Shown here one piece after another: positions 8,316 to 18,300 of a DNA stretch of 42,700 bases (the stretch's first letter is position 1; each line of letters starts with the position of its first letter). The position numbers and the translations under genes were made by a program. The stretch is from contig CAMCYD010000006.1 in NCBI GenBank assembly GCA_945883785.1, forward strand, positions 1-42,700, written 5' to 3'. The notes beneath the pieces were generated by a model. It ran no database searches and was not told the DNA's origin. It worked only from the letters and a program-made list of their open reading frames with translations. The stretch comes from Helicobacter pylori PMSS1. Its GTDB lineage: Bacteria > Campylobacterota > Campylobacteria > Campylobacterales > Arcobacteraceae.

Positions 8316-8774
8316 ATGAAAAAGATATTGATATTATTTTTTTTATGTTCTACCTTTTTATTTGCTGGAGATGAGTTAAAAGTTCTTATGAGTGAAAAAG
8401 TGCCTTCAGGATATGATGATGAAGCTTATAAAAAAGCTATTGTCCTTATGACAGAGGGAAGATTGTATCTTCAAGAGAAATACAAAAAAAAGATTACATT
8501 CTTATATGATAAAAACCTTGTAACGAGCAAAGACGATATTGAAGCAACTCTTCAAAAGAATGGGGCAGATTTTTATGTTTATTTAACAATAGATAAAAAA
8601 GAAACTAAAGATAATTTAGAAGATTGTTTATACAATCTTGAAATTTACAATCTTGAAAATAAAAGAAAAAAGACAGTAAAAACAAAGGCGACTATTAGAG
8701 ATAAAAAAGTTGTTCAGATTGAATATGGAGATTTGAAAAGTACTGCTAAGAATATAGCGAATGCTTTTAAATAA
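8316..8774 (+). CDS. Small periplasmic protein, same broad class as its upstream neighbour
   Basis: This 152-residue protein begins at the ATG at 8316, directly after the previous stop. A longer start at 8274 would overlap that gene and lose the signal peptide. The signal peptide is MKKILILFFLCSTFLFA. The mature part reads 'DELKVLMSEKVPSGYDDEAYKKAIVLMTEGRLYLQEKYKKKITFLYDK', then 'TLQKNGADFYVYLTIDKKE' and a closing helix 'YGDLKSTAKNIANAF'. The strand-helix-strand order with 'GADFYVYL' resembles the CsgG/TolB-N-like pattern of the gene before and of the one at 12379. No family is recognised with confidence. Confidence 0.6.
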   Translation: MKKILILFFLCSTFLFAGDELKVLMSEKVPSGYDDEAYKKAIVLMTEGRLYLQEKYKKKITFLYDKNLVTSKDDIEATLQKNGADFYVYLTIDKKETKDNLEDCLYNLEIYNLENKRKKTVKTKATIRDKKVVQIEYGDLKSTAKNIANAFK

Positions 8775-8792
8775 AAACTAAAAGAGGAATAC

Positions 8793-9878
8793 TTGTATTT
8801 ATATATTTTTAGAACATATTATTTTGCTCTTAAAATAATTTTTATTATTTTAAATAAAGTAACTCAATATATCAGTTTTGTATCTATTACTTTATTTATA
8901 ACATTCTTTTTGTTGATTAAGCAAGGATTGTTTATATATGAAGATATATTTATAAATTCGCTTAAAGGGCTATATCCAGAATTTATAACAAATTCAAAAA
9001 CGATTGCAGGTGAGCTAGAAGCAACTTATCAAGATAAAATTACAATTAGAGATGAAGTATTTGTTCATAGTGAAAAAATCGAATTTAGTTATGATGGAGA
9101 TAAAGACATAACTAAATTTATAAATGTGAGAACATACGACAATGACTACAAAGAACAGTTATTTTCTACCCTTAAGATTACTGAAGAGTGCAAAGAAACT
9201 GACAAAACTATTTGGATTAGTTCAAGGCTATATGATAATTTAGCTCAAGATGGAACTTTTAATAAAACAACACTTTATTTTAAAAATGACAATGATGAAT
9301 ACCTTCCATACTCAATATGTAAATTTCAATTAGACAATAATGAAAAGTGGATACTTGTATCAAATAAGGGACGCAAAGATATAGCGTATTTGCCTTTTCC
9401 AAAAAAAGTGATTTATACAAATAATCAAGAGTTAAAACAAAGTTTATATACAGCATCTGGCGTGGATAATTGGAAAAAATATATTGATTATGATGATTTA
9501 GGTGTATTCTTACTCGCTCAAGAAGTTTCTGGAACTTTCTTAATGACATTTTTTATTTTCTTAGTGTCATTTATGGTTATAGCTTTTTCCTCTTTAGGAA
9601 AAGAGTTTGAGTCTTCAGTATTTTTAATTAAATTGTATGGATTAAATATTTATAGAACAGTTGTTTTATATACATTCTTTTTTATTATTTATTCATTTTT
9701 TATAGCAGTTTTTGTGTATTTAGAATATTCATTTATAACATATTTAATAGATGTATCATTTAACTTTACCGTAGAATTAGACTATAAATTATTTATTTCT
9801 ATTTTTGATTCTCTTCTGTTGTTAGGTTTTTTTGTAGCATTATTTTTATCTTTAAGATACCATAGGTTGCCATTATGA
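8793..9878 (+). CDS. FtsX/MacB-like ABC permease, subunit 1
   Basis: The 361-residue inner-membrane protein starts at TTG 8793, which has AGAGGA placed correctly upstream and no competing ATG nearby. One membrane helix lies near residues 29-50, a periplasmic domain of about 190 residues follows, and three helices come near 247-270, 288-318 and 335-357. This 1+3 topology is that of FtsX/LolC/LolE/MacB permeases. 'FLIKLYGLN' between helices 2 and 3 matches the coupling-loop position 'LLKxxGxS' that contacts the ATPase. It overlaps the next permease gene by 4 bp. Together with the ATPase at 11639 it would make a type VII (mechanotransmission) ABC complex. The substrate is unknown. Confidence 0.75.
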   Translation: MYLYIFRTYYFALKIIFIILNKVTQYISFVSITLFITFFLLIKQGLFIYEDIFINSLKGLYPEFITNSKTIAGELEATYQDKITIRDEVFVHSEKIEFSYDGDKDITKFINVRTYDNDYKEQLFSTLKITEECKETDKTIWISSRLYDNLAQDGTFNKTTLYFKNDNDEYLPYSICKFQLDNNEKWILVSNKGRKDIAYLPFPKKVIYTNNQELKQSLYTASGVDNWKKYIDYDDLGVFLLAQEVSGTFLMTFFIFLVSFMVIAFSSLGKEFESSVFLIKLYGLNIYRTVVLYTFFFIIYSFFIAVFVYLEYSFITYLIDVSFNFTVELDYKLFISIFDSLLLLGFFVALFLSLRYHRLPL

Positions 9879-11638
9879 CAAAATTAAGTGTTATATTTTT
9901 CATATTAAAGCAAAGGATTCCAAATATTATTTTGCTTTCAATTATGTTCTCATCCTTAATCATAATTTTTATGGTAGGAATAGGCGTTCAAAATGTTTTT
10001 TATAATTATTTGCGTTCGAGTTATGGAAATATTCCAGAATATAAAATTAAATTGAGTGACATAAGCGATGAGAAAATTTTGAAGCTTCGGGATGAAATGA
10101 AACAAAGTTTTCCAAGTAAAAAAATGGATGCGTTGCTAGGTTTTGAAACTATGCAAAATGTTTCTTTGGTTGATGGCGAAGGTCTGATGTTAACTCGTGG
10201 ACTTGATTTGTTTATCAAAGGGTTAAAGTTTAAAAAAGATTTAATGCTTCAAATTGATGGAAAATTGGTTTCACTTCCAATTGAAAGAATAGAATATCAA
10301 GAAGAGATGAGTATAAGTTTGCATCTTAATGGACAAACTATAAAAGACCCACAAAGTGTTCAATTTATTTCAACAACAACCAATGAGGCATTAGAGTATG
10401 GATTTTGCAAAAAAATAAGTGTCGAAGATGACCTCTTAACCATTCAAGCAATTGACTGCAAAACTAAATCAGATGATTTACAAGATATTTTGGAAAAAGA
10501 CAATGCGAAAAGCGTAAAAATAGAACTTGATGGCAATGTGTTTGAAACAGGTATTATTTTCAATGATACAAAATACCAATCATTAGTTTTAGATGCAAAA
10601 CAAATAAAAGAAGCAAAAAATATTTCTTTGTCTTATAAAGATATTGAAATTGACAATAGTATGGTTTCAAAGCTTGAAGTCTCAAATAATGAGCTTATTG
10701 TTGATTTTAGAAGCGAAAATAATACTGGAAAAAAATATAAATTATTTTTATCCAAGATTTTAAGAGATTTTATTAATTACAATCGGATGGTTTTAAAATT
10801 GCAACTTCATGCTTTTGAGGATGATGATGCAAGTGAAAAACAAGATAAAGAGTTGGTTTATCTTGATGAATTAACTGATTTAATTGACTTAATTTTTGCA
10901 AAAGAAAAAGGTAACTTAGCGATATCATCAACATTTTTAGCACAAGATTTGAATAATTTCGGTATTTTGGATAATTTTAATATCCAAACTAAAGATGGAA
11001 AATTTGACATAAATATTAGAAGTACGCTTGATTATCATCCTGAAAAGTTATATGATAAAAATATTTTGATAGTAAATAAAGATTTATTAGATGAGCAGTT
11101 TCAAACAAACAATAAAAATAACTTTATAGATTTATACCTCGATGAATCTTTTAACAAAGAGGAATTAGAAAAACTGAGTAGCATTATTAAAAAATATGAC
11201 ACTTATTTTAAAATCATTTCGCAAGATGAAATTATCCCTTCCATAGGAGCCAAAAAAGTTGTATTTAATGCAGTTGTTTTTGGTGGGGGAGCTTTTATTT
11301 TGGTGATATTATTTATTGCTATGTATATTGTTCTTAGACAATTTTATTCAAATTTTAGTTCAGAGTTGTCACTTTTAAAACTCTATGGTTCAAAAATTCC
11401 ATTTCAAGCTTTTATAAATTCAGTCAGTTTCTTTATTTCTGCTGTTTTAAACTATATTTTTCTCCTTCAAGAGGAAGAAGTTATCAACAAAATAATGTTG
11501 CAGTATTTTTTTATTGAATATCAAATTAGTATTGTTGATTATTTCATTTCAATAGGAATATTACTTTCATATGTAGTTGCGATGTATTATCTTGAATATC
11601 AAGAGATAAAAAAATTAAATCTAATTAAGGGACAATAA
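9875..11638 (+). CDS. FtsX/LolCE-like ABC permease, subunit 2
   Basis: The 587-residue inner-membrane protein has a first helix near residues 17-42 and a very large periplasmic domain of about 420 residues. Three C-terminal helices lie near 465-489, 510-534 and 553-575. The coupling loop reads 'SLLKLYGSK', like its partner's. The periplasmic domain is much larger than in LolC or LolE, which suggests it grips a specific client or partner. The Lys/Asp-rich mature domain shows no enzyme motif. The stop abuts the ATPase start with no gap. Two unequal permeases plus one ATPase is the LolCDE arrangement. No MacA-like adaptor or TolC-like protein is present in the operon. Confidence 0.75.
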   Translation: MTKLSVIFFILKQRIPNIILLSIMFSSLIIIFMVGIGVQNVFYNYLRSSYGNIPEYKIKLSDISDEKILKLRDEMKQSFPSKKMDALLGFETMQNVSLVDGEGLMLTRGLDLFIKGLKFKKDLMLQIDGKLVSLPIERIEYQEEMSISLHLNGQTIKDPQSVQFISTTTNEALEYGFCKKISVEDDLLTIQAIDCKTKSDDLQDILEKDNAKSVKIELDGNVFETGIIFNDTKYQSLVLDAKQIKEAKNISLSYKDIEIDNSMVSKLEVSNNELIVDFRSENNTGKKYKLFLSKILRDFINYNRMVLKLQLHAFEDDDASEKQDKELVYLDELTDLIDLIFAKEKGNLAISSTFLAQDLNNFGILDNFNIQTKDGKFDINIRSTLDYHPEKLYDKNILIVNKDLLDEQFQTNNKNNFIDLYLDESFNKEELEKLSSIIKKYDTYFKIISQDEIIPSIGAKKVVFNAVVFGGGAFILVILFIAMYIVLRQFYSNFSSELSLLKLYGSKIPFQAFINSVSFFISAVLNYIFLLQEEEVINKIMLQYFFIEYQISIVDYFISIGILLSYVVAMYYLEYQEIKKLNLIKGQ

Positions 11639-12382
11639 ATGCCATTAGAATGTAAAAATATTAGCTTTTCATTTTATGATAAAGAGACAAAGAAGATGAA
11701 AGATATCGTAGAAGATTTATCTTTTAGTCTTCAAGATAAAGGTGAGATAAAACTAGTTTATGGACATATCGGTGTTGGAAAATCGACATTGATATATATC
11801 TTAGCGGGACTCCTTGATAATTTTAAAGGTGATGTTATTTGGGATGATTTTAAATTCAACAAACTTAATTATAAAATAGATACTTTAAGAAGCAAATATA
11901 TGAGTATCAATTTTTCAAACTTTTTTTATATAAAAGATATGACAGTCGAAGAAAATGTCATTTTCCCAGCTGTATTTGCAAGACGAAAGCAAAAAGATAT
12001 TGATGAAAGACTTGAAAAGATTTATCACAGTTTTTATCATATTCAGTTAAGTCCAACTGAAACATTTAGCTTAAAAGATTATAGGCACAAAAAGATAGGA
12101 ACACTTTCAAATGGTCAAAGAGAGATTGTGATGTTAGCAAGGATGTTGATTAGTGATTCTAAATACTTATTGGCAGATGAGATGTTAAGATCGTTTAATA
12201 CTGATGTAAAAAAACAAATGCTTGAAATTTTATTTAATAATTTTAATTTGGGAGTTGATAACTCAATGCTCTTGATTACACATGATGATAATATGAGAGA
12301 ATATATGGAGTATTACGCTAAGGGTAGAGTGAATATAGAGGCTTATGATTTTAAAAATAAAACTTTGGTAAAGAGGGTATGA
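11639..12382 (+). CDS. ABC transporter ATPase, LolD/MacB-like
   Basis: The 247-residue ATPase has Walker A GHIGVGKST (42-50), signature LSNGQ (156-160), Walker B 'KYLLADE' with catalytic Glu 181 and H-loop His 215. It should power the two FtsX-type permeases encoded just upstream. Three positions are unusual. The signature is LSNGQ instead of LSGGQ. The residue after the catalytic Glu is Met instead of Pro (ADEM). Where LolD has its Q-loop Gln, this protein appears to have Asn 91. All ATP-hydrolysis residues are otherwise in place, so it is probably active but diverged. It overlaps the next gene by 4 bp at ATGA. Confidence 0.85.
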   Translation: MPLECKNISFSFYDKETKKMKDIVEDLSFSLQDKGEIKLVYGHIGVGKSTLIYILAGLLDNFKGDVIWDDFKFNKLNYKIDTLRSKYMSINFSNFFYIKDMTVEENVIFPAVFARRKQKDIDERLEKIYHSFYHIQLSPTETFSLKDYRHKKIGTLSNGQREIVMLARMLISDSKYLLADEMLRSFNTDVKKQMLEILFNNFNLGVDNSMLLITHDDNMREYMEYYAKGRVNIEAYDFKNKTLVKRV

Positions 12383-12891
12383 TGAAAAAGATATTGATTG
12401 TTTTGGCACTTAGTTTGCAGTTGTTTTCGTATGATTTTGTGTTGTTAAATAATTCATCCGTACAAGATGATTTTATAATTTCAACGATAGAAGACCAGAT
12501 GAAAAATTATTATTTTGATGATAAAAATAAAATTGTTTTTCATGAATTAAGTGCCAAAGAAGCAATTATTAAGCTTTTGAAGAATTATGATTATACAGAT
12601 GATAAGCAAGTTCAAGATGAGATGATTAAAAAAAATGAAGAGCTTGAGGATGATTTGAGACTTATTTTTGAAACAAAATACTTTTTGATTGTATCAGAAT
12701 CAATAGACAGAGAAGGGCGACCAGAGCTTCGTGTTGAATTAAAAGTGGATAATGTAAATTATTTGGATACCCAATTTATTATGCCAAGATTGGAAGACAA
12801 AGAATTACATTATGTCAATACAATAGCAAATATTGTACTTACCTATATCGCTTATAAAGACAATGCTTTTATAAAAGTACAACAACTCTAA
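12379..12891 (+). CDS. Small periplasmic protein of unknown function
   Basis: The 170-residue protein starts at ATGATG, so the first or second ATG could be used. It has a signal peptide (MMKKILIVLALSLQLFS) and no lipobox. The mature part is 'YDFVLLNNSSVQDDFIISTIEDQMKNYYFDDKNKIVFHEL', then 'IFETKYFLIVSESIDREGRPELRVELKVDNVNYLD' and a final helix. Strand and helix order is similar to the proteins at 7532 and 8316, which suggests a family of three diverged periplasmic partners flanking the ABC genes. Translation is coupled to the ATPase. The similarity is by pattern, not by a recognised domain. Confidence 0.55.
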   Translation: MMKKILIVLALSLQLFSYDFVLLNNSSVQDDFIISTIEDQMKNYYFDDKNKIVFHELSAKEAIIKLLKNYDYTDDKQVQDEMIKKNEELEDDLRLIFETKYFLIVSESIDREGRPELRVELKVDNVNYLDTQFIMPRLEDKELHYVNTIANIVLTYIAYKDNAFIKVQQL

Positions 12892-12901
12892 AAGGACTCG
12901 A

Positions 12902-14914
12902 ATGAAAAAATATGCATTATTTTTACCGTTGTTTTTTACTTGTTTATTGGGTGATATAAGTTTAAAAGGGAAAGAAAAAACGATAAATTTGGAAGTAAAT
13001 ACGGTAGATACAAAAGCTATATTGGAAACCGTCAATAAAACAATAAGTACCATAAATAGTAAAGAACTTAAAAATGCAAGCAGTGATATTTTAAATCACA
13101 AAGAAAGAATTGAATTAGCTCAAAAAAATATCAAGCAACTAGCGGCTTTTCGAGGTGAGTTGGAGATTAATTTTATTGATATCAAAAATATGAGAAATGA
13201 TTTGGAAAAAGCTGTAACACTTTATGATAAAGAGATTGATAAAGTATATAAAAATAATGAGCATATTGATAGAGATGCATATATTTTGGTTGGATTTAAA
13301 GATGGAGTTCCATATGAAAATGTATTGGAAAATTATTTAGTCGAAAAACTTGCTATTAAAAAGTATGACCAAACAACCACTCTTAAAAAATCTTTGGCAA
13401 GTACGCAGATGCAAAGTGTCATCAAAACAGAAAAAGATTTTGGACAAAAAACCGTTGATACTGCTTATGAATATATCATACGAGCAGACAATACAATTTT
13501 TAAAGTTGTAAAAATCACTCAAAATCCCTTTAAAAAATCATCAAAAGAGCTGAAAAATATCGAAAATTCAGCAGAAGCACTCTATCAAAATAATGATATT
13601 TACATTCAAGATATGGAATTAGTGGATTTTGAGTCAATAGGATTTGAATTATCAAAAAAACTTCAAGTGAGTATGCAATCATTAGAACCATTTTTACTTG
13701 CTTTAAAAACAAAAGTTGATATCAATAAAAACAAAATTGAATTTGCTAAAAAAACAAAAGATGTTTCAACAGTGTTGCAAAAGCTAGATAAAATTCATAA
13801 TGAACAAGCATTAAAAGTTATCAATCTTCAAAATAAACTAGATGCAAAAATCGAACGACAAAAGATAGTTGAAACATCTTTGGATGAACTTTTGGTGCAA
13901 ACACAAGAATTATTAAGCCCATACAAAATACCTTTATCAAAAGAAACTATTGGAAATATCACTCTTTTGGAACCAAAAAATTATACAGAATCAGTTTATT
14001 TGGGGGAAGAGAAAGATTTTATAAATAGAAAAATCAAGGGTTTTGTATCAAATCTGAATGTGACAGATTTGGAACAATCTGAAACTTTGATAGACTTTTC
14101 TGACCTTTCAAGCACAACGAAGAAAAAACACAAAACAGTCCGATTTGAAACACTTCACTTTCTCCCATATTTAGCTCCAAACAATAAACTTGGATTATTT
14201 ACTTTTGCTTCAATCTCTTTAAAAGATGAATCAAACGAAGCTGATATCGTAACTTTTAATTTCAAATATGGAAAAATGAAATTTGTTCCAATAAAAAGAG
14301 GCTATAAAACTTTATTTGTATCACAAAATGAATTGACGATTGGTATAGTGAAAGAATTTTTAGAAACAAATTCTGTTAAAAAATATTTTGACCAATATTG
14401 TATTGATAACTCATTTTTACCAGAAAGTGCAAAAGATTTCAAAAATGCAAAAGATGAAAATTTAGAGTACCCAGCTGTTTGTTTTAAGGTTGATGCGATG
14501 AATGATTTTATGACTTGGCTTTCAAATAAAACCAATAGAGAGATGGTGATTCCAACTGTTGATGATTGGGCGTATGTGGCTTCAAATGGTGATACAACTA
14601 ATTTTTGTTGGGGAAATCAAACACCTGGAGAGTTAGAAGATGAGGAGTTATTGCCTGAAAACATATATCTTAAAACACACAAAGACCAAGCAATTATGAA
14701 AGTACAACAATTTCCAAAAAGTAAATCTGGAATCTATGATATGTGTGGAAATGTTTTTGAATTGACTGTTGAAGACAATGATTTAAAATACAAAGGAAAT
14801 TCATTTTCGAGCTACATAGAAAATTCAAGAGATAAAGCCTCAAGATATAGTGATGATATAAATCAAAACTTAGGGCTAAGACCATTTTACATCAAGGATG
14901 TGACAAATGAATAA
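12902..14914 (+). CDS. Exported coiled-coil protein with C-terminal FGE-sulfatase-like domain
   Basis: The 670-residue protein has a signal peptide (MKKYALFLPLFFTCLLG), then about 320 residues of mostly helical, Lys/Glu/Asn-rich sequence with heptad-like stretches. From about residue 458 there is a formylglycine-generating-enzyme-like domain: 'GYKTLFVSQNELTIGIVKEFL', 'REMVIPTVDDWAYVASNGDTTNFCWGN', 'SGIYDMCGNVFELTVED', 'NLGLRPFYI'. These match the family pattern 'LPTEAEWEYAA..GLYDMxGNVWEW..GxR'. Many such domains are structural and bind ligands instead of making formylglycine. A SUMF1-like domain in an envelope complex recalls GldK/PorK of the type IX system. The domain does not show the variable-region sequence found at 38169. 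It overlaps the next lipoprotein gene by 8 bp. Confidence 0.75.
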   Translation: MKKYALFLPLFFTCLLGDISLKGKEKTINLEVNTVDTKAILETVNKTISTINSKELKNASSDILNHKERIELAQKNIKQLAAFRGELEINFIDIKNMRNDLEKAVTLYDKEIDKVYKNNEHIDRDAYILVGFKDGVPYENVLENYLVEKLAIKKYDQTTTLKKSLASTQMQSVIKTEKDFGQKTVDTAYEYIIRADNTIFKVVKITQNPFKKSSKELKNIENSAEALYQNNDIYIQDMELVDFESIGFELSKKLQVSMQSLEPFLLALKTKVDINKNKIEFAKKTKDVSTVLQKLDKIHNEQALKVINLQNKLDAKIERQKIVETSLDELLVQTQELLSPYKIPLSKETIGNITLLEPKNYTESVYLGEEKDFINRKIKGFVSNLNVTDLEQSETLIDFSDLSSTTKKKHKTVRFETLHFLPYLAPNNKLGLFTFASISLKDESNEADIVTFNFKYGKMKFVPIKRGYKTLFVSQNELTIGIVKEFLETNSVKKYFDQYCIDNSFLPESAKDFKNAKDENLEYPAVCFKVDAMNDFMTWLSNKTNREMVIPTVDDWAYVASNGDTTNFCWGNQTPGELEDEELLPENIYLKTHKDQAIMKVQQFPKSKSGIYDMCGNVFELTVEDNDLKYKGNSFSSYIENSRDKASRYSDDINQNLGLRPFYIKDVTNE

Positions 14915-15368
14915 ATTTTTAGCAAATATCGTATCATTTTTAATTTTTCTCTTTTTTACAGGTTGTGGAAGTGAATCGGTGCAAAATCAAATCACACAAA
15001 TAAAAACAACCGCAGTAAATTACATAGCTCCTCAAAAAATAGAACCACCAAAAGACACTAGGCCAAAATGGGTCAATAATCCAGATTTTGGTGGTAATGT
15101 AGGGGTTGTATCTATTGTAAGCAAAGAAAAGATAAAAGATAGAGCAAAGCTCGAATATATAGCAAAAATGAAAGCTCAAGCCGAATTTGAAACAAGAAAA
15201 GGTACAAATGTTGACTCATCAACAAAAGTAAAAACAAACAATGATGGTGAGATGAATTTGGAAGAAAATATAAAAATTTCTTCAAGCAGTATCCAAACGG
15301 CAAAACTTGAAGTCGAAGATACTTATGAAGATGAAGATAATTTTTATTTATGGATGGTTAAAAGATGA
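14907..15368 (+). CDS. LPP20-like lipoprotein
   Basis: The 153-residue lipoprotein has the lipobox 'FFTGCG' with Cys 20. It has a linker of about 30 residues and then an LPP20-type module: '[23 protein letters not shown]', a helix '[22 protein letters not shown]', a strand-rich block and a final '[18 protein letters not shown]'. The final 'FYLWMV' is the usual paired strand before the stop. It overlaps both neighbours (8 bp and 4 bp), so it is probably made in step with the FGE-like protein and the first giant protein. It may be an outer-membrane-bound partner of either. Confidence 0.7.
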   Translation: MNKFLANIVSFLIFLFFTGCGSESVQNQITQIKTTAVNYIAPQKIEPPKDTRPKWVNNPDFGGNVGVVSIVSKEKIKDRAKLEYIAKMKAQAEFETRKGTNVDSSTKVKTNNDGEMNLEENIKISSSSIQTAKLEVEDTYEDEDNFYLWMVKR

Positions 15369-18300
15369 AACTTCTAAAAAAAATCTTTTTGTTTTTAGTC
15401 CTTTTGGTTGGATTAAAAGCTGGTGTTCCTATAGTAACTATAATTGATGATACAACTGCAACTACTACGAAAGACCCAGTAACTTTTACATTTACTTGGG
15501 GTGAAACTGTAACGGGCTTTGATAGTAGTGATATTTCTGTAACTGGTGGTACGAAAGGGACTTTGAGTGGAAGTGGAACAAACTATACTTTAGAAGTAAC
15601 ACCTAATGCAAATATACAAGAAGGAGTAATCTCAGTATCCATTCCTGAAGGTGCAGCGATAAGTAGCGATGGAAACCAAAGTACAGCAAGTGCTACTGTA
15701 ACTCAAAATTACGATACAAAAGCACCAACTGTTTCAAGTGTAGCAATTAGTTCAGCAACTGGTATTCAAAATAACTTTTTAAATGTAGGAGATGTGATAA
15801 CAGCATCGGTTACAATGAGTGAAAATGTGACTGTTACTGGTACTCCTCAACTAGCTTTGAGTATCGGTGGGACAATTGTTCAAGCAAATTATAGTGCAGG
15901 AAGTGGAACCTCGCAATTAACATTTACATATACTATTTTAAGCACACAAACAGATACTGATGGAATAAGTATAGCTGCGAATAGTTTAGCTTTAAATGGT
16001 GGAACTATACAAGATACGGTTGAAAATGTTGCAACGATTACCCATTCAGCAGTTGGAGCAAATGCCAATTATAAAGTAGATACAACAGTTCCCACTGTTT
16101 CAAGTGTAGCGATTAGCTCAGCAAGTGGAGTTCAAAATAGCTTTTTAAATGTAGGAGATGTAGTAACGGCAACAGTTACTATGAGTGAAATAGCAACAGT
16201 AACTAGTACTCCTCAACTTACTTTAAATATTGGTGGGACAGATGTTCTAGCTGATTATAGTAGTGGTAGTGGAACTACTCAGTTGAAATTTACTTATACT
16301 ATACAAGCAGGACAAACAGATGCTGATGGAATAAGTATAGCTGCGAACAGTTTAGCTTTAAATAGTGGAACTATTACAGATTTAGCTTCAAATACAGCAA
16401 CGATTACACATACTTTGGTTGGAAACAGTGCAAGTTATAAAGTAGATACAACAGCTCCATTAGCTCCAACTATTGGTTCTTTAAGTGATACTGCCTTGAA
16501 AGTTGGAGAAACAACATCTTTTACTCTTGTATTTGGTGAAAGTGTATCTAATTTGGATGCAACAGATTTTACAGTTGCAAATGGAACAGTGACAATTTCA
16601 GGAAGTGGAGCAAATTATACAGTCACTTTTACACCAACAGTAAATAACGAAAGTAGTTCAAATACTATTGTTCTCAATACAGGAAACATTACAGATTTAT
16701 CTGGTAATGCACTTGTGTCAGGAGTAACAAGTACAACATTTGGAATAGATACTTTACCTCCAACAGTTACTATTTCATCTACAACAAGTGGATATTCTGA
16801 TGGAGCATATTCTACAGATAACTACATCAATAAAAATGAAAGTAATGCAACCTTCACTATCGTTGGAAGCACAACAAATCTTGCAACGGGAGCAAATGTA
16901 CATATTAACTATAGTGGTACAGACTATAATGTTACAACAGATGCAAATGGTAATTTTAGTCATACGATTTCGGCGAGTGATATGTTAAATCATAGTACTA
17001 ATACAGTGTCGGATAGTTTAATAATACATGTTACAGATAATGCTGGAAATACTGCAACACCTGCAACAAAAATATTTACAGTTGATTTAGAAAGCACTAT
17101 AAATGCAAGTTACACACAACAAAAGATTAGTTTGTCTGGAAAAACGAATGGTTTTTCAATAAGTGGAAATACTGATATAGCATCAGGTTTACCAATCTCA
17201 CTCACTTTTAATGGAAATACATATTCAAATCCAACTGTAAATGGTACAAGTTGGAATATCTCAATACCAAGTGTCGATATAGCTAATCTAGCTGATGGAC
17301 AAAAATATGATATCAATATCAGCAAAACACTCAAAGATATAGCTGGAAATATCGCTGTTACAACGGATAATTTTATTATTTATGATGAAATAACAGATTA
17401 TTATTATGATTCTAAAGCTTTTGATCTAAATGCATCTACATCATCAAATATTCATGATGAGATAAATGGAATACAAGATAATGATTACTTTAAAATTATT
17501 TTACCTTCAAGAGGATTTTTAACTCTTTCAATTGGCTCTGATAAAAATATTTCACTTTATAATACTAATAATGTAAATATTATTGAAAATACAAATACAA
17601 TTAATAAAGTTTTAGGAACGGGAACATATTACATAAAAGTCAATGGAACAGCGGGAAGTTATACACTTACAAATACATTTACCCCTTTTGAAAAAGAGAT
17701 TGATGCGATTTCAAGTATTCGATTTGATGTCAATACAAGTGCTTCAAATATTTCAGGGATAGAACATAATGCCACTCATAATGGTTATACATATGAAAGA
17801 AATAGTACAACCTCATTTATAGAAATAAAACAAGGTAAAAATATTATTTATACACTTGATAAATACAAAGCAGATTATTTTTTCATAAAAGGTAATATGC
17901 TTTATACTGTCTCTTCGACTTCTGGTATGGTCGTATATGACATTTCAGATGAAACAAGAATTTATGTAGTTGGAATAAAATCAAATGCTAATAATAATAT
18001 CAGTAGTATAGATGATAGGTATATTTATGATGGCACAAATGGCGGAGTCGATATCCGACAAGATTTTAAAGACACGATGCCAACAAGCAAAATGACTTTA
18101 AATATTTTCCCACTTAATAAATCTGTAAGTATGAATAACTGGGCGGGTGAAATCGATACTGATATTTTCAAAGTTGTTTTAGAAAAGAGTGGAACTTTAG
18201 GATTCGTCGCATCCAATCAATTAAATGGAAATGATTTGAATATCACAGTTTCAAAAAATAGTGATTTTAGTTCCCCATCATTATCTGATTTTAATACAAT

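Noticed and set aside
14278-14910. FGE-like domain as a third DGR target
   Set aside because: The domain type is known among DGR targets, but its end shares no DNA with the variable regions and has no Asn-type variable codon cluster.
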